Part shown: piece by piece, positions 28,359 to 37,476 of the stretch | How positions within the stretch are numbered: the stretch's first letter is position 1 | Layout of the letters: every line of letters starts with the position of its first letter | Source: DAOQVR01 sp035341665 | GTDB lineage: Bacteria > Chloroflexota > Anaerolineae > JAAYZQ01 | Assembly (NCBI GenBank): GCA_035341665.1 | Contig: DAOQVR010000020.1 | Span: 1-64,000 of the forward strand | Reading direction: 5' to 3' | DNA length: 64,000 bases | Position numbers and translations under genes: made by a program | Notes under the pieces: generated by a model | Told to the model about the DNA's origin: nothing | The model's input: only the letters and a program-made list of their open reading frames with translations | Databases searched by the model: none

Positions 28359-29542
28359 TGTCTGTGCTCTATTGCACCATCCCCCACTTTGCGGCTGCCC
28401 TGGTGCAGCGGGACAGGCCGGACATGCCGGCCGGCCCCCTGGTGCTCCTGGGGCCCGACGGGCGGGTCCTGGACGCCAGCGGCGAAGCCATGGCCTGCGC
28501 CATCCGGCGGGACATGACGGCCCAGGCAGCCAGGGTTCGCTGCCCGGAGGCACACCTGGTGGAGGCGGACCTGGAGCGCTGCCGGGCGGAGCAAGAGGCG
28601 CTGTTCCAGGTGTTGGAGCGGTATTCGGCCGGAGTGGAGCCGCACGGGTTGGGGGCAGCGTATGCGGACCTTGCGGACCTTGCCCGCGAGCCGGGCACCG
28701 CGACCGGCCTGTTGAGAGAGATCGGCCACCGGGTGCGCGGGGAGCTCGGGGTGGCCCTCCAGCCGGCGCTGGGGTGGGACAAGAACAAGTTCACGGCCCA
28801 GGCAGCCGCACGGCGCACGCAGCCGGGGAGGCTGCTGACCGTCGGGCAGGCCCAGGAGAGGCCGTTCCTGAACCCGCTGCCGGTCACCCTGCTGCCGCTG
28901 GAGGCGGAGCCGCTGCAGCGGCTGCGCTTCCTGGGCCTGATCACCCTGGGGCACTATGCGGCGCTCCCCCCGGCGGCGGTGAGCCAGCAGTTTGGGCGGG
29001 CGGGGCAGGTCGCGCACCTCTGCGCCCGCGGCGAGGACAACCGGCCGGTCGTCCCGCGCGGGCAGGCGCGGCACCTGCAGGCGGCGATCGAGCTCGAGGC
29101 GCCGCTGGCCGAGCGGGGAGGGCTGTCGGCCGCGCTGGGCCACCTGGTGACCCCCCTGCTGGACGACCTGCGGGGGGAGCTGCAGGCGTGCGGGCAGGTC
29201 CGGCTGGCGGTCCATTTTGAGCGGGGCGCGCGCCAGGAGAAGGAACGGGCCTTCTTCGTGCCGGTGACCCACGCGGAGCGGATGGTGCAGGCGCTGGGCG
29301 AGATGCTGGACGGGATGCGCTGGGAGGCGGGCGCTACCGGCCTGGAGGTGAGCCTGGAACAGATCCAGGATGCCGCGACGCAGCAGATGACGCTCTTTCC
29401 GCAGGAAGAGGAGCGGAAAGGGAAGCTGCAGGAGGTGGATCGGTACCTGGCGGCCCGCTTTGGGGCCAGTCGCCTGCGCCGGGCGGTGCTGGCGCAGCCC
29501 GGCGCCCTGCTGCCCGAGTGGCGCATCACCTGGCAGTCGTAG
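28358..29542 (+). CDS. imuB: ImuB, inactive Y-family polymerase-like clamp-binding protein
   Basis: A 394-residue DinP/UmuC-fold protein. The N-terminal strand that carries the first catalytic aspartate in active Y-family polymerases reads YCTIPHFAAALVQ here, with no aspartate, and the second acidic motif (SVDE type) reads SAGVEPHG. The protein is therefore catalytically dead, as known for ImuB. The clamp-binding motif QMTLF at 343-347 is intact, so it can still recruit DnaE2 to the beta clamp. Start ATG at 28358 (TGATG overlap with imuA). Confidence 0.88.
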   Translation: MSVLYCTIPHFAAALVQRDRPDMPAGPLVLLGPDGRVLDASGEAMACAIRRDMTAQAARVRCPEAHLVEADLERCRAEQEALFQVLERYSAGVEPHGLGAAYADLADLAREPGTATGLLREIGHRVRGELGVALQPALGWDKNKFTAQAAARRTQPGRLLTVGQAQERPFLNPLPVTLLPLEAEPLQRLRFLGLITLGHYAALPPAAVSQQFGRAGQVAHLCARGEDNRPVVPRGQARHLQAAIELEAPLAERGGLSAALGHLVTPLLDDLRGELQACGQVRLAVHFERGARQEKERAFFVPVTHAERMVQALGEMLDGMRWEAGATGLEVSLEQIQDAATQQMTLFPQEEERKGKLQEVDRYLAARFGASRLRRAVLAQPGALLPEWRITWQS

Positions 29543-29550
29543 GCACGGCG

Positions 29551-29811
29551 ATGACGCGCTTCTGGCCGGCCGGGCAGCCGGTCACGACGTGGGGGGAGAG
29601 GGAAGAGGCGCCGGCCGGCTTTGCCTGGCTGGGAGGGCCGCACGATATCGAGGAGTACCACAGCCGGTGGCGGGTCCACACCCGCTGGTGGGACGCGGAG
29701 GAGGCCATCTGGCGCGAGTACGTCAAGGTGACCACCGCCACGGGGCTGCTGTGCCTGCTGTACCGGGATCTGAGCACGGGGGAGTGGTTCCTGGTGCGGG
29801 TGTATGACTGA
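29551..29811 (+). CDS. DUF6504 small protein of the mutasome operon
   Basis: An 86-residue protein, rich in Trp and acidic residues (RWWDAEEAIWREY, YRDLSTGEWFLVRVYD), resembling DUF6504, a domain found beside or fused to ImuB/DnaE2 components. Start ATG at 29551 is nine bases after the imuB stop. Role unknown. Its stop originally seems to have overlapped the dnaE2 start: the sequence around it is duplicated at the true dnaE2 start 79 bases later. Confidence 0.75.
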   Translation: MTRFWPAGQPVTTWGEREEAPAGFAWLGGPHDIEEYHSRWRVHTRWWDAEEAIWREYVKVTTATGLLCLLYRDLSTGEWFLVRVYD

Positions 29812-29903
29812 GTATGTCGAGCTGGACGTTGTGGCCGGTCTCCCGACCGGCCACAACGGGGCCGGCCACAAGGGGCGGGTGTATGATTGAGTATGTCGAG
29901 CTG
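29796..29903. repeat. REP-like palindrome bracketed by a 29-bp direct repeat
   Basis: Two 29-bp copies, 29796-29824 and 29875-29903, differ at one base and both contain GTGTATGA(C/T)TGAGTATG. Between them is a perfect palindrome, TTGTGGCCGGTC (29829-29840), loop TCCC, GACCGGCCACAA (29845-29856), and a further half copy. The arrangement looks like insertion of a REP-type element with duplication of the target. Confidence 0.8.
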
Positions 29904-32900
29904 CACTGCCACAGCTCCTTCTCGCTGCTGGATGGGGCGTCGTCGCCGGAAGCGCTGGTCCGGCAGGCGGCGGCGCTGGGCTACCGGGCGCTGGCGCTGA
30001 CGGACCACGACGGCCTGTATGGCGCGGTGCGCTTTTGGCAGGCGGCGAAGGAGCAGGGCATCCGGCCCATCGTCGGCGCCGAGGTTGCGCTGGAGGGGCT
30101 GGGGCACCTGACGCTGCTGGCCGAATCGCGGGAGGGGTACGCCAACCTGTGCCGGCTGCTGAGCGCCGGGCAGCTGGCAGGGCAGAAAGGGCAGCCCCGG
30201 CTGTCGCTCGATACCCTGGCACAGCACGCCGGGGGGCTGGTGGGCCTTTCGGGGTGCCGGCAGGGGGTGGTCGCTTCGGCGCTGCAGGGCGGTGGCGAGG
30301 GGCAGGCCGTCGAGAGGGCCGGCCGGCTGCGCGAGGCGCTGGGGAGGGAGCGGTTCTGGATCGAGATCCAGAGGCAATTCGTGCCCGGCGAAGGGCGGCT
30401 CGAGGCCGGGTTGGCTGACGTCGCCGAGCGGCTGGGCCTGGGGCTGGTGGCGACCAACAACGTGCACTATGCCACGCGCTCCGGGCAGCGCCTCCACGAC
30501 GTCCTGACCTGCATCCGGCACCTGGCGACCCTGCCCGAGGCGCTGGCGGCCGGGCTGCTGCACCCCAACTCGGAGCAGTACATCAAGTCGCCGCAGGAGA
30601 TGGAGGTCCTCTTTTCGGCCGGCGGGCCGGGCGGGATCGACCGGCGGGAGGCGCTGCGCAACGCGGCGCGCATCGCGGAGCGGTGCGAGGCGTGCCTCGA
30701 TTTCTCGGCGCAGCGGCTGCCCGCTTTTGCCGTCCCGGAGCCCCACACGCCGCAGAGCTACCTGCGGCACCTGTGCGAGGCGGGCATGGCGCAAAAGCCG
30801 GGCCTCGACCGGGAGAAGGCAGGGCGGCAGCTCGACCACGAGTTGGCCGTCATCGAGCGGGCGGGTCTGGCCGGCTACTTCCTGGTGGTGTGGGACATTG
30901 TGCGCTTTGCCCGCGAGCAGGGCATCCGCTGCCAGGGGCGGGGCTCGGCGGCCAACTCGCTGGCGGCCTACCTGCTGGGCATCACGCCGGTCGATCCGCT
31001 GCGCCACAACCTCTTGTTCGAGCGCTTCCTGAGCGAGGGGACGGGCACCATGCCCGACATCGACGTCGATTTTGCGGCCGACCGGCGCGAGGAGGTGATC
31101 CAGTACGTCTACCGGCGCTATGGCGAGGAGCACACCGGGATGGTGTGCAACGTCGTCACCTACCGCGCCCGCTCGGCCGTGCGGGACGTGGCCAAGGCGC
31201 TCGCCTTTCCGCGGGACGTGATCGACCGGGCCGCCAAGTCGCTCGACACCCACTCGGTGTCCAAGGCCATCGGGCTGCTGGCGGACGAGTTCTCCCTGGC
31301 GGTGCCGGACCCGGCCGCGGGCAACCCGGCCCTGCCCTGGCCCCTGCTGGCCGAGCTGCTCACGCAGATCGAAGGCGTCCCCCGCCACCTCTCGATCCAC
31401 GTCGGCGGGCTGCTCATCACCGCGGCGCCCCTGGTCGAGGTGGTGCCGCTCGAGCGGGCGACCATGCCCGGCCGCGTCGTGGTCCAATGGGACAAGGACA
31501 GCGTCGAGGATGCCGGGCTGATCAAGATCGACCTCCTGTCGCTGCGCACGCTGGGGGTGGTGGAGGAGGCGCTGGGCCACATCCGGGCCGAGCGGGGGGA
31601 GGCGCCCGACTTGGAGCGGCTGCCGCTGGACGACCCGGCCGTGTACGCCCTCCTCCAGAAGGCAGACACGGTGGGCTGCTTCCAGGTGGAGAGCCGCGCC
31701 CAGGCGCAGATGCAGCCCAAGATGCAGGCGAGCCGCTTCGAGGACATTGTCATCGCGACCGCGCTCATCCGGCCGGGGCCGATCCAGGGCGGCATGGTGC
31801 ACCCCTACCTGCGGCGGCGGAAGGGGCTGGAGCCGGTCACCTACCTGCACCCTTCGCTGGAGCCGGTGCTGGCCGAGACGCTGGGGGTGATCGTCTTCCA
31901 GGAGCAGGTGCTGCGGGTTGCCATGGCGGTGGCGGGGTTCACGCCGGCCGAAGCCGACCGCCTGCGCAGGGCGATGAGCCGCAGCCGGTCGGAGGAAGCG
32001 ATGGAGGCGCTCCGCGGCAAGTTCGTGGCGGGCGCGCAGGCACAGGGGGTGGAGCCGGCGGTGGCCGAGGAGATCTACCGGCAGTTGGCCGGCTTTGCCG
32101 GGTTCGGCTTCTGCAAGTCACACGCGGCCGCCTTTGCCCTGGTCGCCTACCAGACCCTCTACCTGAAGGCGAACTTCCCGGCAGAGCTGGCCTGTGCCCT
32201 ACTCAACCAGCAGCCGATGGGGTTCTACCCCCCCGAGGTGCTGATCGGAGATGCCAGGCGCCACGGCGTCGGAATCCTTGGGCCCGACATCAACGCCAGC
32301 CTGGAGGCGTGCACCCTCGAGCGGGCGAAGGAGGGCGGGGCACGCGGGAAGAAAGCCATCCGGCTGGGGCTGCGCTACGTCCACGGGCTGGGGGAAATCG
32401 GGCAGGAGCGCATTGTCGAGAGGCGTGGGGCGAGGCCCTTCGCCACGCTGGCCGATTTCTGCCGGCGCACGCAGCTGCCGCGGCCGTCCGTCGAGAACCT
32501 CGTCCGCGCCGGCGCGATGGACCGCCTTGGGCCGGCGCGGCGCGAGCTGCTCTGGGCACTGGGCGGGCTGGAGTACCACGAAGAAGGGCTCGAGATCGAC
32601 GTCCCGGTGGAAGAGGCGCCGCTGCCGGCGCTCAGCCGGGAGGAGCAGATGGCGTGGGAGTATGAGCTGATGGGGCTCTCAGCTGGCGGCCAGATCACCG
32701 GGCTGTACCGCGACTCGCTGCGCGCGCGGGGGGTGCTGAGCAGCGGCGAGCTGGCGGCAAAGCGCGACGGCGATACCGTGCGGGTGGCCGGCTGGCCCGT
32801 CGTCCGCCAGCGGCCGCCCACCGCCAAGGGGATCCTCTTTATCACCCTGGAGGATGAGGAAGGGCTGATGAACCTGATCGTCCGGCCAGAGGTGTACCAG

Positions 32901-33023
32901 CGCTACCGGGCGGCGCTCCGCACCGCGCCGCTCCTGTGGGCGGAGGCACGGCTTCAGCGAGAAGGGGCAGCCACCAGCCTGCTCGTCTCCCGCGCCGCCG
33001 CCCTCGTGGCGCGGGAGAGATAG
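29883..33023 (+). CDS. dnaE2: Error-prone DNA polymerase III alpha, DnaE2
   Basis: A 1046-residue C-family polymerase. The PHP domain opens with VELHCHSSFSLLDGASSPE and TDHDGLYGA; the palm has the catalytic pair in MPDIDVDFAADRR at about residues 390-402; the fingers include FGFCKSHAAAFALVAY; and an OB-fold near the C-terminus ends the protein (GILFITLEDEEGLMNLIV). Length and operon context fit DnaE2, the translesion polymerase, rather than the replicative DnaE. The start MIEYVELH lies in the second copy of the 29-bp repeat; the first copy encodes MTEYVEL and would have been the older start overlapping the DUF6504 gene. Confidence 0.93.
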   Translation: MIEYVELHCHSSFSLLDGASSPEALVRQAAALGYRALALTDHDGLYGAVRFWQAAKEQGIRPIVGAEVALEGLGHLTLLAESREGYANLCRLLSAGQLAGQKGQPRLSLDTLAQHAGGLVGLSGCRQGVVASALQGGGEGQAVERAGRLREALGRERFWIEIQRQFVPGEGRLEAGLADVAERLGLGLVATNNVHYATRSGQRLHDVLTCIRHLATLPEALAAGLLHPNSEQYIKSPQEMEVLFSAGGPGGIDRREALRNAARIAERCEACLDFSAQRLPAFAVPEPHTPQSYLRHLCEAGMAQKPGLDREKAGRQLDHELAVIERAGLAGYFLVVWDIVRFAREQGIRCQGRGSAANSLAAYLLGITPVDPLRHNLLFERFLSEGTGTMPDIDVDFAADRREEVIQYVYRRYGEEHTGMVCNVVTYRARSAVRDVAKALAFPRDVIDRAAKSLDTHSVSKAIGLLADEFSLAVPDPAAGNPALPWPLLAELLTQIEGVPRHLSIHVGGLLITAAPLVEVVPLERATMPGRVVVQWDKDSVEDAGLIKIDLLSLRTLGVVEEALGHIRAERGEAPDLERLPLDDPAVYALLQKADTVGCFQVESRAQAQMQPKMQASRFEDIVIATALIRPGPIQGGMVHPYLRRRKGLEPVTYLHPSLEPVLAETLGVIVFQEQVLRVAMAVAGFTPAEADRLRRAMSRSRSEEAMEALRGKFVAGAQAQGVEPAVAEEIYRQLAGFAGFGFCKSHAAAFALVAYQTLYLKANFPAELACALLNQQPMGFYPPEVLIGDARRHGVGILGPDINASLEACTLERAKEGGARGKKAIRLGLRYVHGLGEIGQERIVERRGARPFATLADFCRRTQLPRPSVENLVRAGAMDRLGPARRELLWALGGLEYHEEGLEIDVPVEEAPLPALSREEQMAWEYELMGLSAGGQITGLYRDSLRARGVLSSGELAAKRDGDTVRVAGWPVVRQRPPTAKGILFITLEDEEGLMNLIVRPEVYQRYRAALRTAPLLWAEARLQREGAATSLLVSRAAALVARER

Positions 33024-33070
33024 GCACGCGCAGCGATCCAACAGGTTCTTGCACTCTCTTACTCGTTTTC

Positions 33071-33099
33071 TTGCATTTTTTCGGGTTCTTGTGTATAAT
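33071..33099 (+). promoter_or_regulatory. Promoter of the 33.1 kb membrane protein gene
   Basis: TTGCAT (33071-33076), 17 bases, TATAAT (33094-33099). The upstream T-rich stretch contains repeated TTCTTGCA motifs. Confidence 0.65.
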
Positions 33100-33133
33100 T
33101 GAGTGTGGCTGAACCTGACGGAGGAGATGAACG

Positions 33134-34378
33134 ATGCCAAACCAGCAATCGAGCGTCAAGGGAAAGGACACAGAAGTGCTTCTCGGCTCACCGCAGGCTA
33201 CCCCACGCCAGTCCGGATCGGACACCGGCGAGCCGGCCTCCCAGCCGGCCGGTGAGATCGAGGCCGCTGCGCCGGCCGTCGTCGAGGAAACGCTGCCCGG
33301 CGCGGACGAAGTGGGCTCTGCGCTGTACGAAGAGGCGCGAGCCGCCGAGCCCGTCCAGGCCTCGGCCGATGCGCCGTGGCTGGAATCGGCGGACTGGCCG
33401 CCCTCGCCCGAGACCGAACTGGCGCTGATCGAGCATGACGAGCTCGCCCAGGCCATCTCGCAGGCGGCGCCGGCCGGAGCGGCAAGCGGCGAGGTCGAGA
33501 CGGCGGCAGCCGCGCTGGAGACGGCGCGGGACGCCTGGGACATGCAGGAGCCGGAGGAGAGGGTCGAGCCGATCGTGCTGCCCGAGGTCGGCCTGACGGC
33601 CGACCAGGAGGAGGAGCTGCTCGCGGCGGCGGCTGCCCGGCTGGCCAAGCTGAATGCAGAGATCGACGAGGTGTATGAGCAGGTCCTGAACGAGGTGGGC
33701 GACAACGAGTCGATCGCCACCGAGTGCTACAACGCCCTGCTCAAGGCCAGGGACATCGTGCTGCGCAACGACGTCAGCCGGCTGGCGCAGGCCGAGTACT
33801 ATGTCAAGCTAGCGCGCGCCCGCCTGAAGCGCGCCTCGACGAGCGCGAGCGGGGCGAGGAAGAACGCCTGGTGGATCTTTGGCTGGGGCCTGCTGTGGGG
33901 GATGGTGTACGCGGCGAGCGTCATCCTGCTCGATTCGGCCTACGTCCAGGACCTGATCGGCCGGCTGAACCTTCAGAACAGCGTGATCGATCCGAGGGTG
34001 CTGCTGCCGTCGATGGTGTGGGGCGGGATTGGCGGGGTGCTGGCGATCTGGTACAGCCTCTTCAAGCACATCTCGGCGCGCGACTTTGACGGGCACTACA
34101 ACATCTCATACCTGGGCAAGCCCTTCTTCGGCCTGGTGCTGGGGGCGACGGTGTACATGATCGTGAGCCTGCTGGTCACCAGCCTGGGGATCTGGCCGTC
34201 GGGCATGACGAACAGCGAGACGGGGGCGGCGGTGCCGATGGTAACGCCGTGGGTGATCTACTTTGTGGCGATGGTGGCTGGCTTCAAGGAGAACCGCGTC
34301 TTTGGGCTGGTGGACCAGGTTATGAAGTGGATCTTCCCGGAGCGAGAGGCGACCAGGAGCATAGACAGCGACCTGTAG
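33134..34378 (+). CDS. Unrecognised membrane protein with long acidic N-terminal region
   Basis: A 414-residue protein I do not recognise. Residues 1-150 are acidic, Ala/Glu/Pro-rich and probably disordered; residues about 155-235 look helical or coiled-coil (EEELLAAAAARLAKLNAEID); then four hydrophobic segments follow at about 247-265, 292-310, 332-352 and 367-387. The tail KWIFPEREATRSIDSDL is duplicated 3.1 kb downstream. GGAGATGAACG precedes the ATG, and a good promoter lies upstream. Probably anchored in the inner membrane with a large cytoplasmic N-terminal part. Confidence 0.7.
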   Translation: MPNQQSSVKGKDTEVLLGSPQATPRQSGSDTGEPASQPAGEIEAAAPAVVEETLPGADEVGSALYEEARAAEPVQASADAPWLESADWPPSPETELALIEHDELAQAISQAAPAGAASGEVETAAAALETARDAWDMQEPEERVEPIVLPEVGLTADQEEELLAAAAARLAKLNAEIDEVYEQVLNEVGDNESIATECYNALLKARDIVLRNDVSRLAQAEYYVKLARARLKRASTSASGARKNAWWIFGWGLLWGMVYAASVILLDSAYVQDLIGRLNLQNSVIDPRVLLPSMVWGGIGGVLAIWYSLFKHISARDFDGHYNISYLGKPFFGLVLGATVYMIVSLLVTSLGIWPSGMTNSETGAAVPMVTPWVIYFVAMVAGFKENRVFGLVDQVMKWIFPEREATRSIDSDL

Positions 34379-34450
34379 CGGGGTGGGCGGTTTTTCCTAC
34401 CCGCCCCGTGCCCGGCGCTCGCAACGGGCTGCTCTGCGGCGGGAGCGCTC
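34325..34450. repeat. Segmental duplication, copy A
   Basis: From AAGTGGATCTTCCCGGAGCG through the last 17 codons of the membrane protein, its stop, a GGCGGGTTT/CCCGCC palindrome and CGGCGGGAGCGCTCG, the sequence reappears at about 37477-37605. Confidence 0.75.
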
Positions 34451-34609
34451 GTGCCGTGAGCTCGCCTCAGCTTGGCCGTGGGTAGACCGGCTTCTTGCTC
34501 GCTGCGAAGTGGAGGACGCTGCCAGTCTCTGATCGGCCACAACAGAGCACCAGTAGGGACAGGCCTTGGCGTCCTGCTCGATTCTCGCTCCACACTGGCC
34601 GCATGCCAT
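34397..34609 (-). pseudogene. Possible zinc-ribbon protein remnant
   Basis: The minus strand encodes MACGQCGARIEQDAKACPYW followed by C, close to the common short zinc ribbon (CxxCG...DAxxCPxC) but with one residue too many in the second knuckle. The rest of the 70-residue frame is Ser/Arg-rich and runs into the duplicated segment. It looks like a decayed or chimeric reading frame. Confidence 0.3.
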
Positions 34610-35205
34610 TCCATGCGTTTTTCCTCTCCCGACCTGTACTCCAGAGTCGGCTACCAGATGCCATCTGCATCGCCGGCGCCTGAGCGCCACGCCCCTTCTT
34701 GGCCGGCCCTCTCTACCCCGTCCCGTCTAGACCCTCACATCATGCCCGGGTCCCAGCCCCGCACCGACGTCACACCAGATGGCAGACTCCTGCTGTGGCC
34801 GTGGTTGCGTGATCAGGGCGTCTTGAACACCAACTCGCTGGCCGGAACCTGTCCTTCAGGGTGGGTCCCGTTGTCGGCGAGTCGCCCAGCGCCGCCAGTG
34901 TCACCGGGCTCTCTGGCAGGAAAGCAGCGCCCTCCGCATGGCCGGACGACTCGTCTAGGTTCAGGACAGGCCGCCCACCCTCGATCTCCCCGCTCAGGTG
35001 GGCCATCGCCTGCTCCAGCAAGTGCCTCCTGCCCCTGGCCTCCCGCGGGCCGGCTCGCTCTGGGGCGTGAGGGCGAGGCTGGGTCGAAGGACCGATCGCC
35101 GGCGCGGATGAGGGGGAGGGCTTCTACCGCCAGCCGGCGCAGCGCCCATACTGCCCGGCCCGGATGGGTTGGGCGTAGGTCAGATCGGGCATGATCGCAC
35201 CTCAG
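34610..35205. other. Gene-poor stretch
   Basis: About 600 bases in which no frame has recognisable protein features. A minus-strand stretch at 34830-35020 (GEIEGGRPVLNLDESSGHAE) has plausible composition but no start signal and may be a relic. Confidence 0.4.
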
Positions 35206-35733
35206 CTACGGATGCACCGTGCCATCGGGCATAGTTGCGTCGTTCAGGGTGGCCCCGCGCAGGTTGGACCCGGCCAGGTCGGCCCGGCGCAGGTCGGCCC
35301 CGCGCAGGTTGGCCTTGCTCAGGTTGGCGTCGCGCAGGTTGGCCCCGATCAGGTCGGCGTCGCTCAGGTCGGCCCCGCGCAGGTCGGCGTCGCTCAGGTT
35401 GGCGTCGGTCAGGTTGGCCGCGCGCAGGTTGGCCCCACGCAGGTCGGCCTCGTGCAGGTTGGCCACGTGCGGGTTGGCGTTGCTCAGGTTGGCCCCGCGC
35501 AGGTCGGCCTCATGCAGGTCGGCCTCGTGCAGGTTGGCGTTGCTCAGGTTGGCCCCGCGCAGGTCGGCCCCGATCAGGCTGGCGTCGGTCAGGTTGGCCG
35601 CGCGCAGGTCGGCTCCGCGCAGGTCGGCCCCTTCAAGCGTGGCTTCGGCCAAGTCAGCCTTCACCAGCCATGGAGGCCTATCAGAGGTACGCAGGTTCAG
35701 TAGCATGTACAGCTCGTTCTGTGTGAATTGCAT
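35206..35733 (-). CDS. Pentapeptide-repeat protein
   Basis: A 175-residue protein. After an N-terminal region (MQFTQNELYMLLNLRTSD), about 28 tandem A(D/N)Lxx pentapeptides follow (ADLRGADLRAANLTDASLIG and so on), which fold as a right-handed quadrilateral beta helix. Some members mimic DNA and protect gyrase (Qnr/MfpA), but most are of unknown function. The coding DNA is a visible array of 15-base units. AAAGGAG precedes the ATG; the frame is open upstream but the leader and promoter lie there. Confidence 0.88.
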   Translation of the reverse strand: MQFTQNELYMLLNLRTSDRPPWLVKADLAEATLEGADLRGADLRAANLTDASLIGADLRGANLSNANLHEADLHEADLRGANLSNANPHVANLHEADLRGANLRAANLTDANLSDADLRGADLSDADLIGANLRDANLSKANLRGADLRRADLAGSNLRGATLNDATMPDGTVHP

Positions 35734-35889
35734 TGCAGTCGCTCCTTTCGTCTGATGGCGGCAAACGAAAAGGCCACCCTTTTGCGCGAACGGCCTCTTG
35801 GTTCTACCCTCGGGGTGTCGGGCCGCTCGCGTCGGCCCGGCCGATGCCCCAGGTGCTGGAGACACCGCGGGGCTTTCTCTCTTCCCTGC

Positions 35890-35918
35890 ATCATAGCACG
35901 AGTGCCGACTTCGGCCAA
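35890..35918 (-). promoter_or_regulatory. Promoter of the pentapeptide-repeat gene
   Basis: Minus strand TTGGCC (35913-35918), 17 bases, TATGAT (35890-35895). The leader of about 150 bases contains a GGCC...GGCC hairpin followed by TTTTCG near 35775-35800, which could attenuate transcription. Confidence 0.5.
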
Positions 35919-36005
35919 GATCAGGTATCAGGGCCTCAGCCGCGACAGAAGGCCTGGGCGAGAGAGCGGTTGCCCGCGCGGAAGAGGATGGCTGTTCCAG
36001 CGCAC

Positions 36006-36034
36006 TTGCCGTTTCGTACGATTGGCGCTATGCT
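36006..36034 (+). promoter_or_regulatory. Promoter of the 36.1 kb lipoprotein gene
   Basis: TTGCCG (36006-36011), 17 bases, TATGCT (36029-36034), about 40 bases before the ATG. Confidence 0.6.
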
Positions 36035-36072
36035 GCGCTTGAACCCGGAACGTCCCTGGAAGGTGGAGTTGG

Positions 36073-37233
36073 ATGATGAGGAACGCGCTCACCTGTGTTG
36101 GCATCGTGCTCTGCCTCTGCCTTCTGCCCCTGGCCTCCTGCGGGCCCGCGCAGGCTCCTACTGAGGTCGCGGTGGTGCCGACGGACGTGCCGGTGCCGGC
36201 TGCGACCACCAGACCGGCGGTCACGGTGGCTGTGGTATCGCCTGTTACCGTGGCAGCGACTGCGACGGCTAGTGCCCCAGCGGAGCCAAGTGCTGTGAAT
36301 ACGCCAGAGCGCCCGGCCACCGCTGGCCAGCACACCAAGACGCCGGTGGTGACGCCCACGGCAAAGCTCCCAACTGCCGGCCCTGTGTCCACCAAGCCCT
36401 CGCCGTCGGCAACCGCTACCCCTCAGCAACCGGAGGCCACGGCTACGGTCCGCCCCCTGGTGCGCTTGTTCCGCGTCACGCCAACCACCACTCTCGACCT
36501 CGGCGATGGGTTGACCATGACCTGGGAGGCCACCGGCGAGAAAGCGGAGCTGTGTCCCATCAGCGGTCCGGGCCCGGTCGAAGCGCGGTGCCAGGATGTG
36601 CCGCTGACGGGCAGCACCCGTTTTGTGACGGACGAAGAGGCGATGACCTATACCGGTTTTGGACTGCGGGTCACCGCCGGTGGCACATTCACATGGTCGC
36701 TGGTCGACGTCCATTTGCAGTGTCAGAGCCTGCGCCCGTGGTTCTTTGCCGATCCACCGCAGCGGTGCCCGGCAGGCGCCGTGCACGAGTCGTACGCCGC
36801 CGGGCAGTACTTTGAGCGAGGGCTCATGATCTGGGTCGAGAATCCCGATAGCTTCTACGTCTTCTACCGTGGCCAGGATGAGATGGGCTTCCAGGTCTTT
36901 GACTGGATCAGTGATATCGTGCTCAGGCCTGGCGCCTCACCCGATAACCGCGTAGGAGAGCAAGCGCCGGCAGGCATGTACGAGCCGGTTAGCGGCTTTG
37001 GCATGGTGTGGCGGGGCGAAATCGAGGGTGTCCGCGCCGACGTCCGCGAGCATCTCGGCTGGGCGACCGAGCCCGAGTCCGGGTTTGACACGGCCTATCA
37101 GTGCGAGACCACTTTCTACCCGGGCCTCTGGGACTGTTTCCTGCGCGGCCCGCTAGGTGAGATACTCTACCTCCGTCCCGACTCTACCGCCCAGGTGCGC
37201 TGGCTCTGGGAGGAGTGGCAACCGGGTCCCTGA
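36073..37233 (+). CDS. Secreted lipoprotein of unknown function
   Basis: A 386-residue protein with a type II signal peptide: hydrophobic core CVGIVLCLCLLPLAS and lipobox LASC with Cys23. A Thr/Pro/Ala-rich linker of about 105 residues follows, then a folded domain of about 250 residues with paired cysteines (ELCPISG, ARCQDVP, LQCQSLRPWFF, QRCPAG, YQCETTFYPGLWDCF) that probably form disulfides. I do not recognise the domain. Exposed on the outer face of the membrane. Confidence 0.75.
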   Translation: MMRNALTCVGIVLCLCLLPLASCGPAQAPTEVAVVPTDVPVPAATTRPAVTVAVVSPVTVAATATASAPAEPSAVNTPERPATAGQHTKTPVVTPTAKLPTAGPVSTKPSPSATATPQQPEATATVRPLVRLFRVTPTTTLDLGDGLTMTWEATGEKAELCPISGPGPVEARCQDVPLTGSTRFVTDEEAMTYTGFGLRVTAGGTFTWSLVDVHLQCQSLRPWFFADPPQRCPAGAVHESYAAGQYFERGLMIWVENPDSFYVFYRGQDEMGFQVFDWISDIVLRPGASPDNRVGEQAPAGMYEPVSGFGMVWRGEIEGVRADVREHLGWATEPESGFDTAYQCETTFYPGLWDCFLRGPLGEILYLRPDSTAQVRWLWEEWQPGP

Positions 37234-37476
37234 TCGTCAGCCCTCACTTCGACACATGGCTTGAGCATCCCTTCATCTCAGAGATGGGTGCTGGCGGCGG
37301 TCTGACGGCTCTATGCGCCATTACTGGCCCGTCACTCGCCACTCGTGCTGTCCTTGTTACGCCGCCGCTCTTTCCACAGTTACCACCGCTTGAGGCTTTG
37401 CCCCCGTTGGATTGCCAGGGCCCACGACCAGGCATGCAGAAAGCCAGAGCTCTTGTGAATAGCGTTCATCTCCACA

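Noticed and set aside
35734..35880. T-box riboswitch in the pentapeptide-gene leader
   Set aside because: AAAAGGGTGGCC resembles the T-box core, but the conserved continuation and specifier stem are absent.
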